The notes below the pieces were generated by a model. It saw only the letters and a list, made by a program, of their open reading frames with translations. It did no database searches and was not told the origin of the DNA. This document shows positions 16,635 through 25,346 of a stretch of DNA of 41,933 bases, in pieces. Origin of the DNA: CAUPWF01 sp964369775 (GTDB lineage Bacteria > Bacillota > Clostridia > Lachnospirales > Lachnospiraceae); NCBI GenBank assembly GCA_964369775.1, contig CAYJHQ010000025.1, positions 1-41,933 on the forward strand. The letters run 5' to 3'. Within the stretch, counting starts at the first letter, position 1. Each line of letters starts with the position of its first letter. The translations under genes and the position numbers were made by a program.

Positions 16635-17324
16635 ATGGAATTATCAAAACGATTACAAGCAGTAGCAGATATGGTAAGTAGAGGGAAACGAGTAGCAGAT
16701 ATCGGAACGGATCATGGATACATTCCAATCTACTTGATACAGAGCAAAAAAGTAGATAGAGTCTATGCTATGGATATCAATCAAGGACCATATAAAAGAG
16801 CTAAAAACCATGTAACCTCTCATAAGTTAGAAGACAAGATTGAGACGAGATTATCAAATGGAATGAAGGCGTTAGAAGAAAATGAGGCCAATAGCATCAT
16901 CATAGCTGGAATGGGCGGCGGATTGGTAATCAAAATATTAGATCAAGATAAAAGGTTGTGGGACACAGTAGACGAATTGGTACTACAACCCCAGTCTGAG
17001 ATAAGAAAGGTTAGAGCGTATCTAAAGAATAATGGCTGGAAATCCATTGCAGAAGATATGGTGTTAGAGGATGGGAAATTTTATCCGATTATGAAAATGG
17101 TTAAGGGAGATGCATCTGAGTTATCTGAAACTGAGTTAGAATATGGTAGTCTCCTGTTAAAAGGGCGGCATCCAGTATTAAAACAATTCATAGAGAAAGA
17201 GATTGCTATAAAAGAAGGAATTCTTTCAAAGATAGGAGAAAGCAACGACGAAAAAGTAGAACAAAGAGTAAGTCAACTAAAAAAAGAACTAGGAGTGGCC
17301 TATGAAGTGTTGGGAAATTTTTAA
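16635..17324 (+). CDS. trmK: tRNA adenine-22 N1-methyltransferase
   Basis: SAM-dependent methylation of A22 in the D-loop of certain tRNAs. A class I Rossmann methyltransferase domain starts near the N-terminus with the SAM motif VADIGTDHGYIPIYL. AMDINQGPYKRA and SIIIAGMGGGL follow, and a C-terminal helical segment (about 165-229) completes the TrmK/YqfN layout. GTG 16626 is in frame directly after the rpoD stop. AGGTGA at 16624-16629 sits at the right distance for ATG 16635, so that is preferred (229 residues). It is coupled to rpoD and overlaps the next gene by 23 bp. Confidence 0.93.
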   Translation: MELSKRLQAVADMVSRGKRVADIGTDHGYIPIYLIQSKKVDRVYAMDINQGPYKRAKNHVTSHKLEDKIETRLSNGMKALEENEANSIIIAGMGGGLVIKILDQDKRLWDTVDELVLQPQSEIRKVRAYLKNNGWKSIAEDMVLEDGKFYPIMKMVKGDASELSETELEYGSLLLKGRHPVLKQFIEKEIAIKEGILSKIGESNDEKVEQRVSQLKKELGVAYEVLGNF

Positions 17325-18078
17325 AGAGATAGAAGAGACATTTCCTCTAACAAAAGCCTATGATTGGGATAATGTTGGGCATTTAGTCGGAGATGAGATG
17401 GGAGATGTAGAGAAGATTTATGTTGCGCTAGATGCTACAAATCATGTAATAGAAGAAGCGATTCAGTGGGGGGCAGATTTAATAATTACGCACCATCCTC
17501 TGATATTTTCGCCTATAAAAAAGATTAATACCAAGAATTTTATCAGTGCTAGAGTGGTGAATCTGCTACAAAATAAAGTCAATTGCTATGCTATGCATAC
17601 GAATTACGACGTGGTAAGAATGAGTGAACTAGTAGAAAAAAAAATAGACCTATTATCAAGTCAAATATTAGAGTTTACAGATTTAGATAAAACAGAGGGG
17701 TTAGGAAGAATAGGGTCCTTAAAGGAAATCGCTACAGTAAGAGAAGTCGGAGAGAAAATCAAAGAAAGATTTGGTTTGGAAAGTTTGACGATATATGGTG
17801 ATTTGGAAAAGAAAGTAAAGGAGATTGCCTTTCTACCAGGTTCAGGAAAAAGTGGAATTGAAACTGCTTTAAATAAAGGGGCAGATTTATATATAACAGG
17901 GGACATAGGATATCACGAAGGTGTAGATGCAGTGAACCGAGGACTTGTAATAATTGATGCAGGACACTATGGATTGGAATATATATTTATTGAAGATATG
18001 TGCAATTACTTAAAAGAGCGATGGGGTGAAATTGAAGTGAAGGGGGCAGAAATTATTCAGCCATTTCAAACGATTTAA
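17302..18078 (+). CDS. Nif3-like dinuclear metal centre protein
   Basis: YqfO/YbgI-type member of the Nif3 family, 258 residues, without the extra insert domain of the ~370-residue forms. Family signatures are AYDWDNVGHLVGDEMG (near 19-34), ITHHPLIFSP for two metal-binding histidines, AMHTNYD, GDIGYHE and DAGHYGLEYIFIE, which together build the dinuclear metal site. The biochemical function of the family is not settled; some members are described as GTP cyclohydrolase I type 2. The order trmK-nif3 after rpoD is widely conserved in Firmicutes, hinting at a link to tRNA or nucleotide metabolism. It overlaps trmK by 23 bp with AGGAG inside the trmK end. Confidence 0.92.
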   Translation: MKCWEIFKEIEETFPLTKAYDWDNVGHLVGDEMGDVEKIYVALDATNHVIEEAIQWGADLIITHHPLIFSPIKKINTKNFISARVVNLLQNKVNCYAMHTNYDVVRMSELVEKKIDLLSSQILEFTDLDKTEGLGRIGSLKEIATVREVGEKIKERFGLESLTIYGDLEKKVKEIAFLPGSGKSGIETALNKGADLYITGDIGYHEGVDAVNRGLVIIDAGHYGLEYIFIEDMCNYLKERWGEIEVKGAEIIQPFQTI

Positions 18079-18091
18079 AGGGGGACACGCT

Positions 18092-19753
18092 ATGAAAAAT
18101 TTCAAGATTAAAGTAGGGACACAAGAAAAAACATATCCAAGCGGAACCACTTATCAAGAAATAGTAAAGGATTTTCAAAAGCAGTACGAGTATGAAATCG
18201 TGTTAGTATTAGAAAATGGAAAACCGCAAGAATTGCAAAAAGAGTTGCTTGATAATGTAACGCTTTCGTTTATAACAATAAGAGATAACCTAGGATACAA
18301 AGCTTATAGAAGAAGCCTCTGCTTTTTATTGGTAAAAGCGATTTATGATGTATGTGGGAAAGAAGATATCGAAAGAGTAAGGCTTTTGTACGCAGTCGGA
18401 ACGGGATATTACTGTGAAATTAGTGGGAATGTGACTGTAGATCAAAACTTGCTAAACCAAGTAAAAGAGCGGATGAATCGTTTGGTGGAAAAGAAGATTC
18501 CTATAGGAAAGCATGTGCTTCACACTGATGAAGCGATTCGAAGATTTAAAGAGTACGGAATGAAGGATAAAGAGAAACTTTTTAAATATAGAAGAGTATC
18601 TAAGGTAAATGTGTATCGCTTGAATGAATTTGAAGATTACTATTATGGGCATATGGTACCAAATACTTCTTGTCTCAAGTGTTTTGATTTGCGATTGCAA
18701 GATAAGGGATTTGTAATACAGATGCCTTCACGTCAAAACCCAATGGTGATTCCAAAGTATTATGTAAGAGAAAAGCTATTTCAAGTGCAAAAAGAATCTA
18801 TTCAGTGGGGGGATTTACAAGGGATTGACACCGTTGGAAGTTTAAATGATAGGATAGCACAAGGTAATGTGGCAGATTTAATATTAGTTCAAGAAGCGTT
18901 GCAAGAGAAAAAGATTTCACAGATTGCAAATCAGATTCTGGAAAAAGGGGAAGTGAAATTCGTCCTAATAGCAGGACCATCTTCATCTGGAAAAACCACA
19001 TTTTCCCATCGTTTATCAGTGCAGTTAAGGGTAAATGGATTGGTTCCACATCCGATAGGAATTGATAACTACTATGTAAATAGAGATGAAATCCCATTAG
19101 ATGAAGAAGGGAAACCAGATTTTGAAGGAATTGAAGCAATCGATATAGAGTCGTTTAACCGCGATTTAACAGACTTATTAAATGGAAAGCGAATAGAGAT
19201 TCCAAGATTTAACTTTAAGCTCGGAAGAAGGGAATACCATGGCGATTTTCTTCAACTAGGAGAGAATGATGTGTTGATTATTGAAGGAATTCATGGATTA
19301 AATGGATTGCTCTCAAAGGAGTTGCCGGCAGAAAATAAATTTAAAATCTATATCAGTGCATTGACACAGTTAAATATAGATGAACACAATAGAATTCCAA
19401 CGACAGATGGTCGATTGTTGCGTAGGATAGTGCGTGACGCAAGAACGAGAGGGACTTCAGGAAAAGAAACGATAGCGATGTGGGCATCAGTTCGTCGTGG
19501 AGAAGAAAAAAATATCTTTCCATTTCAAGAGGATGCAGATGTGATGTTTAATTCTGCCTTGATTTATGAACTTTCCGTTTTGAAACAATTTGTAGAACCG
19601 ATTTTGTTTGGAATTAAAAAAGAAGATGAGGAGTATTTAGAGGCTAAGCGATTGCTTAAATTCTTGGATTATTTCATTGGGATACCAACGGATTTTATAC
19701 CGAAAAACTCGTTGTTACGTGAGTTTATCGGTGGCGGATGTTTTCAAATTTAA
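18092..19753 (+). CDS. TGS-domain nucleoside (uridine) kinase-like protein
   Basis: A 553-residue fusion. The N-terminal TGS-like domain (about 1-65) and a segment like the second additional domain of threonyl-tRNA synthetase (about 70-230) come first. A phosphoribulokinase/uridine-kinase domain follows, with the P-loop GPSSSGKT at 295-302 and the signatures PIGIDNYYVNRDE, FDGxE-like DFEGIEAIDIESF and IIEGIHGLNGLL. A nucleoside kinase role (uridine/cytidine) is inferred from that domain; the TGS part may sense a ligand or bind RNA. The start follows AAAGGGGGA. It overlaps the convergent rluA-family gene by 29 bp, and its likely terminator lies inside that gene. Confidence 0.88.
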   Translation: MKNFKIKVGTQEKTYPSGTTYQEIVKDFQKQYEYEIVLVLENGKPQELQKELLDNVTLSFITIRDNLGYKAYRRSLCFLLVKAIYDVCGKEDIERVRLLYAVGTGYYCEISGNVTVDQNLLNQVKERMNRLVEKKIPIGKHVLHTDEAIRRFKEYGMKDKEKLFKYRRVSKVNVYRLNEFEDYYYGHMVPNTSCLKCFDLRLQDKGFVIQMPSRQNPMVIPKYYVREKLFQVQKESIQWGDLQGIDTVGSLNDRIAQGNVADLILVQEALQEKKISQIANQILEKGEVKFVLIAGPSSSGKTTFSHRLSVQLRVNGLVPHPIGIDNYYVNRDEIPLDEEGKPDFEGIEAIDIESFNRDLTDLLNGKRIEIPRFNFKLGRREYHGDFLQLGENDVLIIEGIHGLNGLLSKELPAENKFKIYISALTQLNIDEHNRIPTTDGRLLRRIVRDARTRGTSGKETIAMWASVRRGEEKNIFPFQEDADVMFNSALIYELSVLKQFVEPILFGIKKEDEEYLEAKRLLKFLDYFIGIPTDFIPKNSLLREFIGGGCFQI

Positions 19754-20606
19754 TCATATCATTAGGTAAAGGAGCTTCAAAATAGAGAGGCTCCTTTTTG
19801 ATTGGATGAATCAAAGAGAGAGAATGCGAGTGTAAAGCTTGCCTTTTTATGATGGAATAGTCGGGATTGTATAAAAAATCTCCCGTAATCGGGTGCCCGA
19901 TGTGTTTCATATGAACTCTTATCTGATGGGTGCGTCCAGTATCTAGATTTAAAGAGATTAAAGAATAGCCATCTGAATAAGCAAGTTTTTGATAATGTGT
20001 AGAAGCGTATTCGCCATCCACCCTGACGGTTCTCTCTATAGTAGAGTCAGAGACTCGTCCAATCGGAGCAACAATATGTTCGGCTTCTTTTGTGTTGCCC
20101 GTTACAATAGCGAGATAAGTTCGTTTGATTTGTCGCTTTGCAATCATAGAGGAAAGAATGGAGGCGCTCAGAGCGTGTTTTGCGATGAGGACGACACCAG
20201 TTGTATCTTTATCCAATCGATTAACGCAGCGGAAAGTGAAAGGTAGATCGTCCTTGAAGTAAAACATGACAGCATTTGCCAAGGTATTTTGGTGATTGCC
20301 TTGGGAAGGGTGAATAGGCATATTGGCGGGTTTATTTATAACTAAAATATCTAAATCTTCATAAAGGATTTTAAGTGGATGTTGCGTGGGAATAATGCTC
20401 TTTTCATCTTCGTTAGGAATCAACTTAATAGTTAAAACATCATCAGGAAAGAGCTGATCTCGCACGTAAGCCCACTCGCCATTTTTAAGAATTCCTTGAT
20501 TTGTCCTTTTGAGATGCGCAATTAATCCTTGGGAATATCCCAAGGATTTTAAAAAATCTAAAATAATGATTGATTCAGATATGTGATACATGAATGTTCG
20601 TGTCAT
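19725..20606 (-). CDS. RluA-family pseudouridine synthase
   Basis: Converts specific uridines of rRNA or tRNA to pseudouridine. The 293-residue protein has a short S4-like N-terminal part (about 10-65), then the synthase domain: DLDILVINKPANMPIHPS (84-101), the catalytic motif RCVNRLDKDTTGVVL with Asp132, and SLNLDTGRTHQIRVHMKHIGHPITGD near 215-240. Target specificity (RluC, RluD, YlyB, YjbO) cannot be called. The ATG at 20606 lies 5 bases after the aroC stop with only a weak GAGAGAAG upstream, so translation probably depends on aroC. The 3' end overlaps the kinase gene on the other strand. Confidence 0.93.
   Translation of the reverse strand: MTRTFMYHISESIIILDFLKSLGYSQGLIAHLKRTNQGILKNGEWAYVRDQLFPDDVLTIKLIPNEDEKSIIPTQHPLKILYEDLDILVINKPANMPIHPSQGNHQNTLANAVMFYFKDDLPFTFRCVNRLDKDTTGVVLIAKHALSASILSSMIAKRQIKRTYLAIVTGNTKEAEHIVAPIGRVSDSTIERTVRVDGEYASTHYQKLAYSDGYSLISLNLDTGRTHQIRVHMKHIGHPITGDFLYNPDYSIIKRQALHSHSLSLIHPIKKEPLYFEAPLPNDMIKFENIRHR
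19766..19799 (+). terminator. Terminator of the nucleoside kinase transcript
   Basis: AAAGGAGCTTC (19768-19778) pairs with GAGGCTCCTTT (19787-19797), with one G-U, an 8-base loop and a following T-run. It lies 15 bp after the kinase stop and within the coding end of the convergent rluA-family gene. Confidence 0.8.
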
Positions 20607-20611
20607 ATGTT

Positions 20612-21718
20612 TTAATCTTCTCTCTGATAAATACGTTTAACGGTATCGATATTACTGCTCATATTAAGGAAAATAGCATCTACTAAAGTCAGTGCAACCA
20701 TGGATTCTACAACTACTACCGCGCGAGGAACGATGATTGGGTCGTGCCGACCATGGATAGATAATTCTACGGATTCTCCATTTTCGTTTACAGTTTGTTG
20801 CATAACAGAAATCGATGGTGTTGGCTTAATAGATACGCGCGTTACAATAGGAGAGCCATCGCTCATACCACCAAGAATTCCACCACTGTGGTTTGTTACT
20901 TTTTCAATACCTCTTTCAGTCATGCAAAAGGCGTCATTGTTGGTACTGCCAACTGATGAAGAAACAGCAGTGCCATCTCCGATTTCAACAGCTTTAACGG
21001 AGCCGATTGACATAAGTCCTTTTGCTAGATTTGCATCTAATTTTTCAAACACCGTATCGCCTACACCGATAGGCATTCCAGTAGCAATACACTCAATAGT
21101 TCCACCAGCAGAGTCTTGGTTTTTGATACAAGCTTCTAGAAAAACTTGAGCCTCTTTTGCATGCTTTTCATTAGGCATTAGAAGAGGATTGGTAGAGATA
21201 TCAGAGAGCTGATATTCATTCGGAGGAATAGATATAGGTCCAATTTGAGTGACGTATGTAGAGAGTTTTATCCCCAAAGAATGGAGTATCTTAAGAGCGA
21301 TAGCTCCACTAGCAACTCGTCCGATTGTTTCACGCCCTGATGAACGGCCACCACCTCGATAATCACGAAGTCCATATTTCTTATCAAAGGTATAATCAGC
21401 GTGGCCAGGACGATAAACGGTAGATAGACTATCATAGTGACTTGAGTTTTGATTTGTGTTTCGCACAAGTAAAGAGATAGGAGTGCCAAGAGTCTTTCCG
21501 TTAAATACTCCAGATAGTATTTCTACCACATCGCCTTCTTTGCGAGAAGTGGTAAATTTATTTTGTCCAGGTTTTCTGCGATCCAATAGCATCTGAATAT
21601 CAGTTTCAGAAAGTTCAATTCCAGAAGGGCATCCATCAATAGTGACACCTAGTGCGGCACCGTGCGATTCCCCCCAAGTAGTGATTTTAAATATCGTTCC
21701 ATAACTAGATCCAGCCAT
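20612..21718 (-). CDS. aroC: Chorismate synthase
   Basis: Last shikimate-pathway step: anti-1,4 elimination of phosphate from EPSP to chorismate, needing reduced FMN. The 368-residue sequence shows the family motifs GTIFKITTWGESHG near residue 7, RRKPGQNKFTTSRKE near 47-61, YRGGGRSSGRETIGRVASGA near 119-138, and FCMTERGIEKVTNHSGGILGGMSDG near 251-275. A GGAGGT site precedes the ATG. A TATAAT at 21753-21758 on the minus strand could be its -10, though the -35 is poor. It is first in a two-gene minus unit with the rluA-family gene. aroK is some 18 kb away. Confidence 0.97.
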   Translation of the reverse strand: MAGSSYGTIFKITTWGESHGAALGVTIDGCPSGIELSETDIQMLLDRRKPGQNKFTTSRKEGDVVEILSGVFNGKTLGTPISLLVRNTNQNSSHYDSLSTVYRPGHADYTFDKKYGLRDYRGGGRSSGRETIGRVASGAIALKILHSLGIKLSTYVTQIGPISIPPNEYQLSDISTNPLLMPNEKHAKEAQVFLEACIKNQDSAGGTIECIATGMPIGVGDTVFEKLDANLAKGLMSIGSVKAVEIGDGTAVSSSVGSTNNDAFCMTERGIEKVTNHSGGILGGMSDGSPIVTRVSIKPTPSISVMQQTVNENGESVELSIHGRHDPIIVPRAVVVVESMVALTLVDAIFLNMSSNIDTVKRIYQRED

Positions 21719-21779
21719 AACTTACCTCCGTTCAATAATAATAGTAGAAACAATTATACAATAATTAAGCAAAAATTAC

Positions 21780-21808
21780 TATACAATTATAAGACACTGT
21801 ATTATAAT
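21780..21808 (+). promoter_or_regulatory. Promoter of the L,D-transpeptidase gene
   Basis: TATACA (21780-21785), a 17-bp spacer and a perfect TATAAT (21803-21808), about 30 bases before the ATG. The -35 matches four of six consensus bases. Confidence 0.5.
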
Positions 21809-21839
21809 ATTTCTGTATATTAAATTAGGGAGTAAGTGA

Positions 21840-23591
21840 ATGCGAAGAAAAAAAGAGTTGAAAGAGCCAGCTGAAAAAGATTTTCTTGATATAGATGCTT
21901 TTGCAGATGCCGAAGATATAGAAGAAGCGTTTGTAGAAGACTTAGAAGAGGAGACAGAAGCGGTAGAAGAAGAGACAGAAGAAAATGCAGAAGAAGAGTC
22001 AGAAAATGCAGAAAAAAAAGAATCGAAAGATGTAGAAAGTGAAAAACCTGATGAAATAGAGGAAGTCGTAGTCAACGAACAGGATGGAAGCGATGATGAC
22101 GATGGGGATACTTTGGATGATGATGACGTCAACTTCATTGAATATGATGAAGAGGAAAAAGAAGTTGTTGAAAAGCCTTCAAATCCTAAAACAATGAAAA
22201 AGAGTAAGTCTTCAGGGAAAAAAGTACTCAAAGGTTTTGGAATTACTATAGGTATTCTTGCAGGGATTTATCTTATTATAGCAGGCGTATTTACTCAGAT
22301 ATCTTTTTACGATACCACTATTAATGGCGAGGAACTCTCATTTAAGACGGAAAAGGCGATTGATGAGCATTTTGCTAGCAATGTCGATGCGTATGAACTC
22401 ACCATTCATACGAGTGATGGGAAGACAGAGAGTATAAAAGGACAAGACATCGGTTTAGATTACAATGAGGGCAGTGGAATGAAAGATTTGTTCATGGAAC
22501 AACAGCCATTGTTGTGGCCTATGATGTTTTTTGAAACCACTGAACATAAAGTGAAGTTGAGCGTAACTTATGATGAGGTACTTTTTGATGAAAAGTTAAA
22601 CAGTTGTGGATTTATGGATTCAGAGACTTTTACAGAACCTGTGAATGCCTATGTAGGAGTTATAGACGGACAGATGGGAGTGCTTCCAGAGGTTTATGGA
22701 ACTAAGCTAGATGTAGAGAAGGCGAAAACAGTAGTTGCAGATTATATAGATAGACAAGAGCGAGAATTGAATTTGAAGGATGAATCTTGTTATATACCAC
22801 CGGAACTATTATCTACATCAGAAGAGCTTGCTGCAAAAGCAGCAGCGATGAACCCATATCTTGCAGGAACAATTACGTATGAGGAAGGTGAAGCCATCGA
22901 TGCTGAAACGATAGCGTCTTGGTTAGTGGTTAATGAAAATAACGAAGTAAGTATTAATCAAGAAGCTGTAGAGACATATGTAGCTGATGTTGCAGATAGA
23001 AGAAATACAATATGGACTACAAGAACATTTACAACGCCTACAGGAAAGCAGACTTCAGTATCAGGTGGTAATTATGGTTGGCTAGTGGATCAAGAAGCAG
23101 AAGTAGAGCAAATTGTAGCAGACATAACAGCTCAACAACCGGTTACAAGGTCTTATACGTACTCTTCTCATGCGCATTCCTACACCGGTCCAGATTGGGG
23201 GACAACTTATGTACTGGTTGATTTATCACAACAGCATATGTGGTATATTCAAGAGGGGAATGTAATATTTGAATCGGATGTTGTAACAGGTAAAGAAAGC
23301 TCAGGAGATGCAACACCACAAGGAGTCTATAAGATAGATTATAAGCAAAAAAACGCAGTGTTACGAGCACCTCTTAGAGAGGATGGGACACGAGAGTATG
23401 AGACACCAGTTGATTATTGGATACATGTATACGATGGAATTGGGTTTCATGATGCAACGTGGCAGAGTAGCTTTGGAGGGACTCGTTATTTGACAAATGG
23501 ATCTCACGGGTGCATTAATATGCCACTTAGTAAGGCAGGAGAGTTTTATCCATTGGTATCATCAGGCGTACCGGTAGTATTTGCGTATTAA
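21840..23591 (+). CDS. Membrane-anchored L,D-transpeptidase (YkuD) with acidic cytoplasmic tail
   Basis: Forms 3-3 peptide cross-links or related bonds in peptidoglycan. Residues 1-128 are cytoplasmic and extremely acidic between about 14 and 112, with runs such as DLEEETEAVEEETEENAEEE and SDDDDGD. One membrane helix (about 130-153) follows, then an extracellular stalk with a peptidoglycan-binding-4-type region (about 155-440). The C-terminal YkuD domain (about 458-583) has WGTTYVLVDLSQQHMWYI, IHVYDGIGFHD and the catalytic SHGCINMP with Cys558. The 583 residues fit the clostridial family. The start follows AGGGAG. The acidic tail shows no motif I know; it may contact ribosomes, divisome parts or cations. 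Confidence 0.92.
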   Translation: MRRKKELKEPAEKDFLDIDAFADAEDIEEAFVEDLEEETEAVEEETEENAEEESENAEKKESKDVESEKPDEIEEVVVNEQDGSDDDDGDTLDDDDVNFIEYDEEEKEVVEKPSNPKTMKKSKSSGKKVLKGFGITIGILAGIYLIIAGVFTQISFYDTTINGEELSFKTEKAIDEHFASNVDAYELTIHTSDGKTESIKGQDIGLDYNEGSGMKDLFMEQQPLLWPMMFFETTEHKVKLSVTYDEVLFDEKLNSCGFMDSETFTEPVNAYVGVIDGQMGVLPEVYGTKLDVEKAKTVVADYIDRQERELNLKDESCYIPPELLSTSEELAAKAAAMNPYLAGTITYEEGEAIDAETIASWLVVNENNEVSINQEAVETYVADVADRRNTIWTTRTFTTPTGKQTSVSGGNYGWLVDQEAEVEQIVADITAQQPVTRSYTYSSHAHSYTGPDWGTTYVLVDLSQQHMWYIQEGNVIFESDVVTGKESSGDATPQGVYKIDYKQKNAVLRAPLREDGTREYETPVDYWIHVYDGIGFHDATWQSSFGGTRYLTNGSHGCINMPLSKAGEFYPLVSSGVPVVFAY

Positions 23592-23616
23592 GAAATGAAT
23601 AGAGGAAGAACAGATA

Positions 23617-24735
23617 ATGTATGAATTAATAAATCGTGATGGACGAGCAAAGCGTGGTCGTCTTCACACAGTGCATGGGGTCGTTGAGACCCCTGTATTT
23701 ATGAATGTGGGAACAATTGCTGCAATTAAAGGTGCAGTTTCTACAGATGACTTACAGAATATAAAAACCCAAGTGCAACTTTCTAACACGTATCATCTTC
23801 ACGTAAGACCAGGGGATGAAGTAGTGAAAAAACTTGGAGGACTCCATAAGTTTATGGTGTGGGATAAACCGATTCTCACTGATTCGGGTGGGTTTCAAGT
23901 GTTTTCGTTATCAAAGCTTAGAAAGATTAAAGAGGAAGGTGTATATTTTCACTCTCATATAGATGGAAAGAAAATCTTCATGGGACCAGAGGAGAGTATG
24001 CAGATTCAATCAAATTTAGCATCAACAATAGCAATGGCTTTTGACGAATGCCCACCAAGCACAGAAAGTAGAGAATACATTGTTCAATCAGTGGAACGGA
24101 CAACCCGTTGGCTAGAACGATGTAAAGTGGAAATGAAGAGGTTGAATAACTTAGAAGATACGATAAATAAAAACCAATTACTATTTGGAATCAATCAAGG
24201 TGGTGTATTAGAAGATGTCCGTATCAGTCATGCAAAAGAGATCGCAGACATGGATTTGGATGGCTATGCCATCGGTGGACTTGCAGTGGGGGAATCTCAT
24301 GAAGAGATGTATCGTGTTATTGATGCAGTAACCCCGCACTTGCCAATTGACAAGCCTACGTATCTGATGGGAGTTGGAACGCCAGCTAATATATTAGAAG
24401 CAATAGAGCGTGGTATTGACTTTTTTGATTGTGTTTATCCGAGTAGAAATGGAAGGCATGGTCATGTCTATACGGACGGGGGGAAATTGAATCTTTTTAA
24501 TGCGAAGTTTGAATTAGACGAAGCGCCGATAGAAGAGGGGTGTGGATGTCCAGCATGTAAGAGTTATAGTAGAGCCTATATTAGACATTTACTAAAAGCA
24601 AAAGAGATGCTTGGGATGCGTCTTTGTGTGCTACATAACTTGTACTATTATAACAATATGATGGAAGAAGTTCGATTTGCAATCGAAGAGAATCGATTTA
24701 CAGAATATAAAAAGAAGAAGCTTGAGTGTTATTAA
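23617..24735 (+). CDS. tgt: tRNA-guanine transglycosylase
   Basis: Exchanges guanine-34 for preQ1 in the anticodon of GUN tRNAs, leading to queuosine. A TIM-barrel enzyme of 372 residues, as usual. Motifs: LSNTYHLHVRPGDE (about 55-68), ILTDSGGFQVFSLS with the Asp near 90, FGINQGGVLEDVRISHA, GGLAVGES, DFFDCVYPSRNGRHG with the nucleophile Asp and tRNA-binding loop, and the zinc site GCGCPACKSYSRAYIRHL near the C-terminus. A weak AGGAAG lies before the ATG. It is followed by yajC, an order common in Firmicutes and proteobacteria, here with a separate promoter before yajC. Confidence 0.98.
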   Translation: MYELINRDGRAKRGRLHTVHGVVETPVFMNVGTIAAIKGAVSTDDLQNIKTQVQLSNTYHLHVRPGDEVVKKLGGLHKFMVWDKPILTDSGGFQVFSLSKLRKIKEEGVYFHSHIDGKKIFMGPEESMQIQSNLASTIAMAFDECPPSTESREYIVQSVERTTRWLERCKVEMKRLNNLEDTINKNQLLFGINQGGVLEDVRISHAKEIADMDLDGYAIGGLAVGESHEEMYRVIDAVTPHLPIDKPTYLMGVGTPANILEAIERGIDFFDCVYPSRNGRHGHVYTDGGKLNLFNAKFELDEAPIEEGCGCPACKSYSRAYIRHLLKAKEMLGMRLCVLHNLYYYNNMMEEVRFAIEENRFTEYKKKKLECY

Positions 24736-24767
24736 TTATAATAAAAGTATAAAGACGAGCGAAGTGC

Positions 24768-24796
24768 TTGCATAAGTAGAAAAATTTGTGTATGAT
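24768..24796 (+). promoter_or_regulatory. yajC promoter
   Basis: TTGCAT (24768-24773), a 17-bp spacer and TATGAT (24791-24796), 29 bases before the yajC ATG. Confidence 0.65.
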
Positions 24797-24825
24797 AGGT
24801 TTATTGAAGTTTAGGAGGGAATAGC

Positions 24826-25128
24826 ATGATTTTAGCAACAGGATCCGCAGGGATCATGGAAATGGGAAGTATAATACTGATATGGGGGGCAATGTTTGGA
24901 GGTCTATACTTTTTCTTGATACGTCCACAACGTAAAGAACAAAGAAGAGTTACGTCTATGATTACTTCTATGGAAGTTGGGGATACGGTACTTACTACAA
25001 GCGGTTTTTACGGTGTAGTAATTGATATTACAGGTGAAGATATTATTGTTGAATTTGGGAATAATAAAAACTGCCGTATACCAATGCAAAAGAAAGCTGT
25101 AGCACAAGTTGAAAAGGCGAATGCATAG
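24826..25128 (+). CDS. yajC: Preprotein translocase subunit YajC
   Basis: A 100-residue accessory membrane protein of the SecDF-YajC complex that helps Sec-dependent export. A single membrane helix (about 12-34) ends in the family hallmark FFLIRPQRKEQRR. The cytoplasmic domain SMEVGDTVLTTSGFYGVVIDI...VEFGNNKNCRIPMQKKAVAQVE is typical. AGGAGGG precedes the ATG. A strong terminator follows 14 bases after the stop, so yajC appears monocistronic, with no secDF next to it. Confidence 0.95.
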   Translation: MILATGSAGIMEMGSIILIWGAMFGGLYFFLIRPQRKEQRRVTSMITSMEVGDTVLTTSGFYGVVIDITGEDIIVEFGNNKNCRIPMQKKAVAQVEKANA

Positions 25129-25142
25129 TGAGAAAAAAGCTG

Positions 25143-25176
25143 AAGAGGCGTGGGATGAACCACGCTTCTTTTTTAT
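25143..25176 (+). terminator. Terminator after yajC
   Basis: AGAGGCGTGG (25144-25153) pairs with CCACGCTTCT (25160-25169), one G-U, a 6-base loop GATGAA and a T-run (25169-25174). Confidence 0.85.
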
Positions 25177-25283
25177 ATTTTTTCTGATGCATGCGTATGA
25201 AAGAAAAAATACGAAAACGTATTCTATACACGGACAAAAGTCTGTGCATAGAAGAATGAAAAGTCGAAACATACTACAAATAG
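25177..25283 (+). other. Gap between the yajC terminator and the leuB promoter
   Basis: No credible gene. It contains two short hairpins, ATACG/CGTAT (about 25209-25222) and CACGGAC/GTCTGTG (about 25236-25253), both upstream of the leuB promoter and therefore not in its transcript. I see no T-box or leader peptide here. Confidence 0.5.
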
Positions 25284-25312
25284 TTGAAATATGATGTGAA
25301 ATACGATATCAT
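25284..25312 (+). promoter_or_regulatory. leuB-ilv-ser promoter
   Basis: TTGAAA (25284-25289), a 17-bp spacer and TATCAT (25307-25312). The predicted leader before leuB is only some 28 bases, too short for a T-box or attenuator. Control must be at the promoter or by the AT-rich region upstream. Confidence 0.65.
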
Positions 25313-25346
25313 GTATAGCAGAGATATTGAAAGGATGAAAAAAAGC

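Noticed and set aside
21779..22231. 150-codon serine-rich minus-strand ORF
   Set aside because: It is the complement of Glu/Asp codons in the acidic tail of the L,D-transpeptidase, not a gene.
24736..24825. preQ1 riboswitch near tgt
   Set aside because: No matching pseudoknot or conserved preQ1 sequence before tgt or yajC; the region is explained by the yajC promoter.
25109..25294. 61-codon plus-strand ORF after yajC
   Set aside because: It overlaps the yajC end, runs through the terminator and the leuB -35 element, and has no ribosome site or family resemblance.
25177..25346. Possible T-box or leader-peptide attenuator before leuB
   Set aside because: No T-box sequence, specifier stem or antiterminator is visible; the transcript leader after the promoter at 25284 is under 30 bases, and the strong stem at 25143 belongs to yajC.
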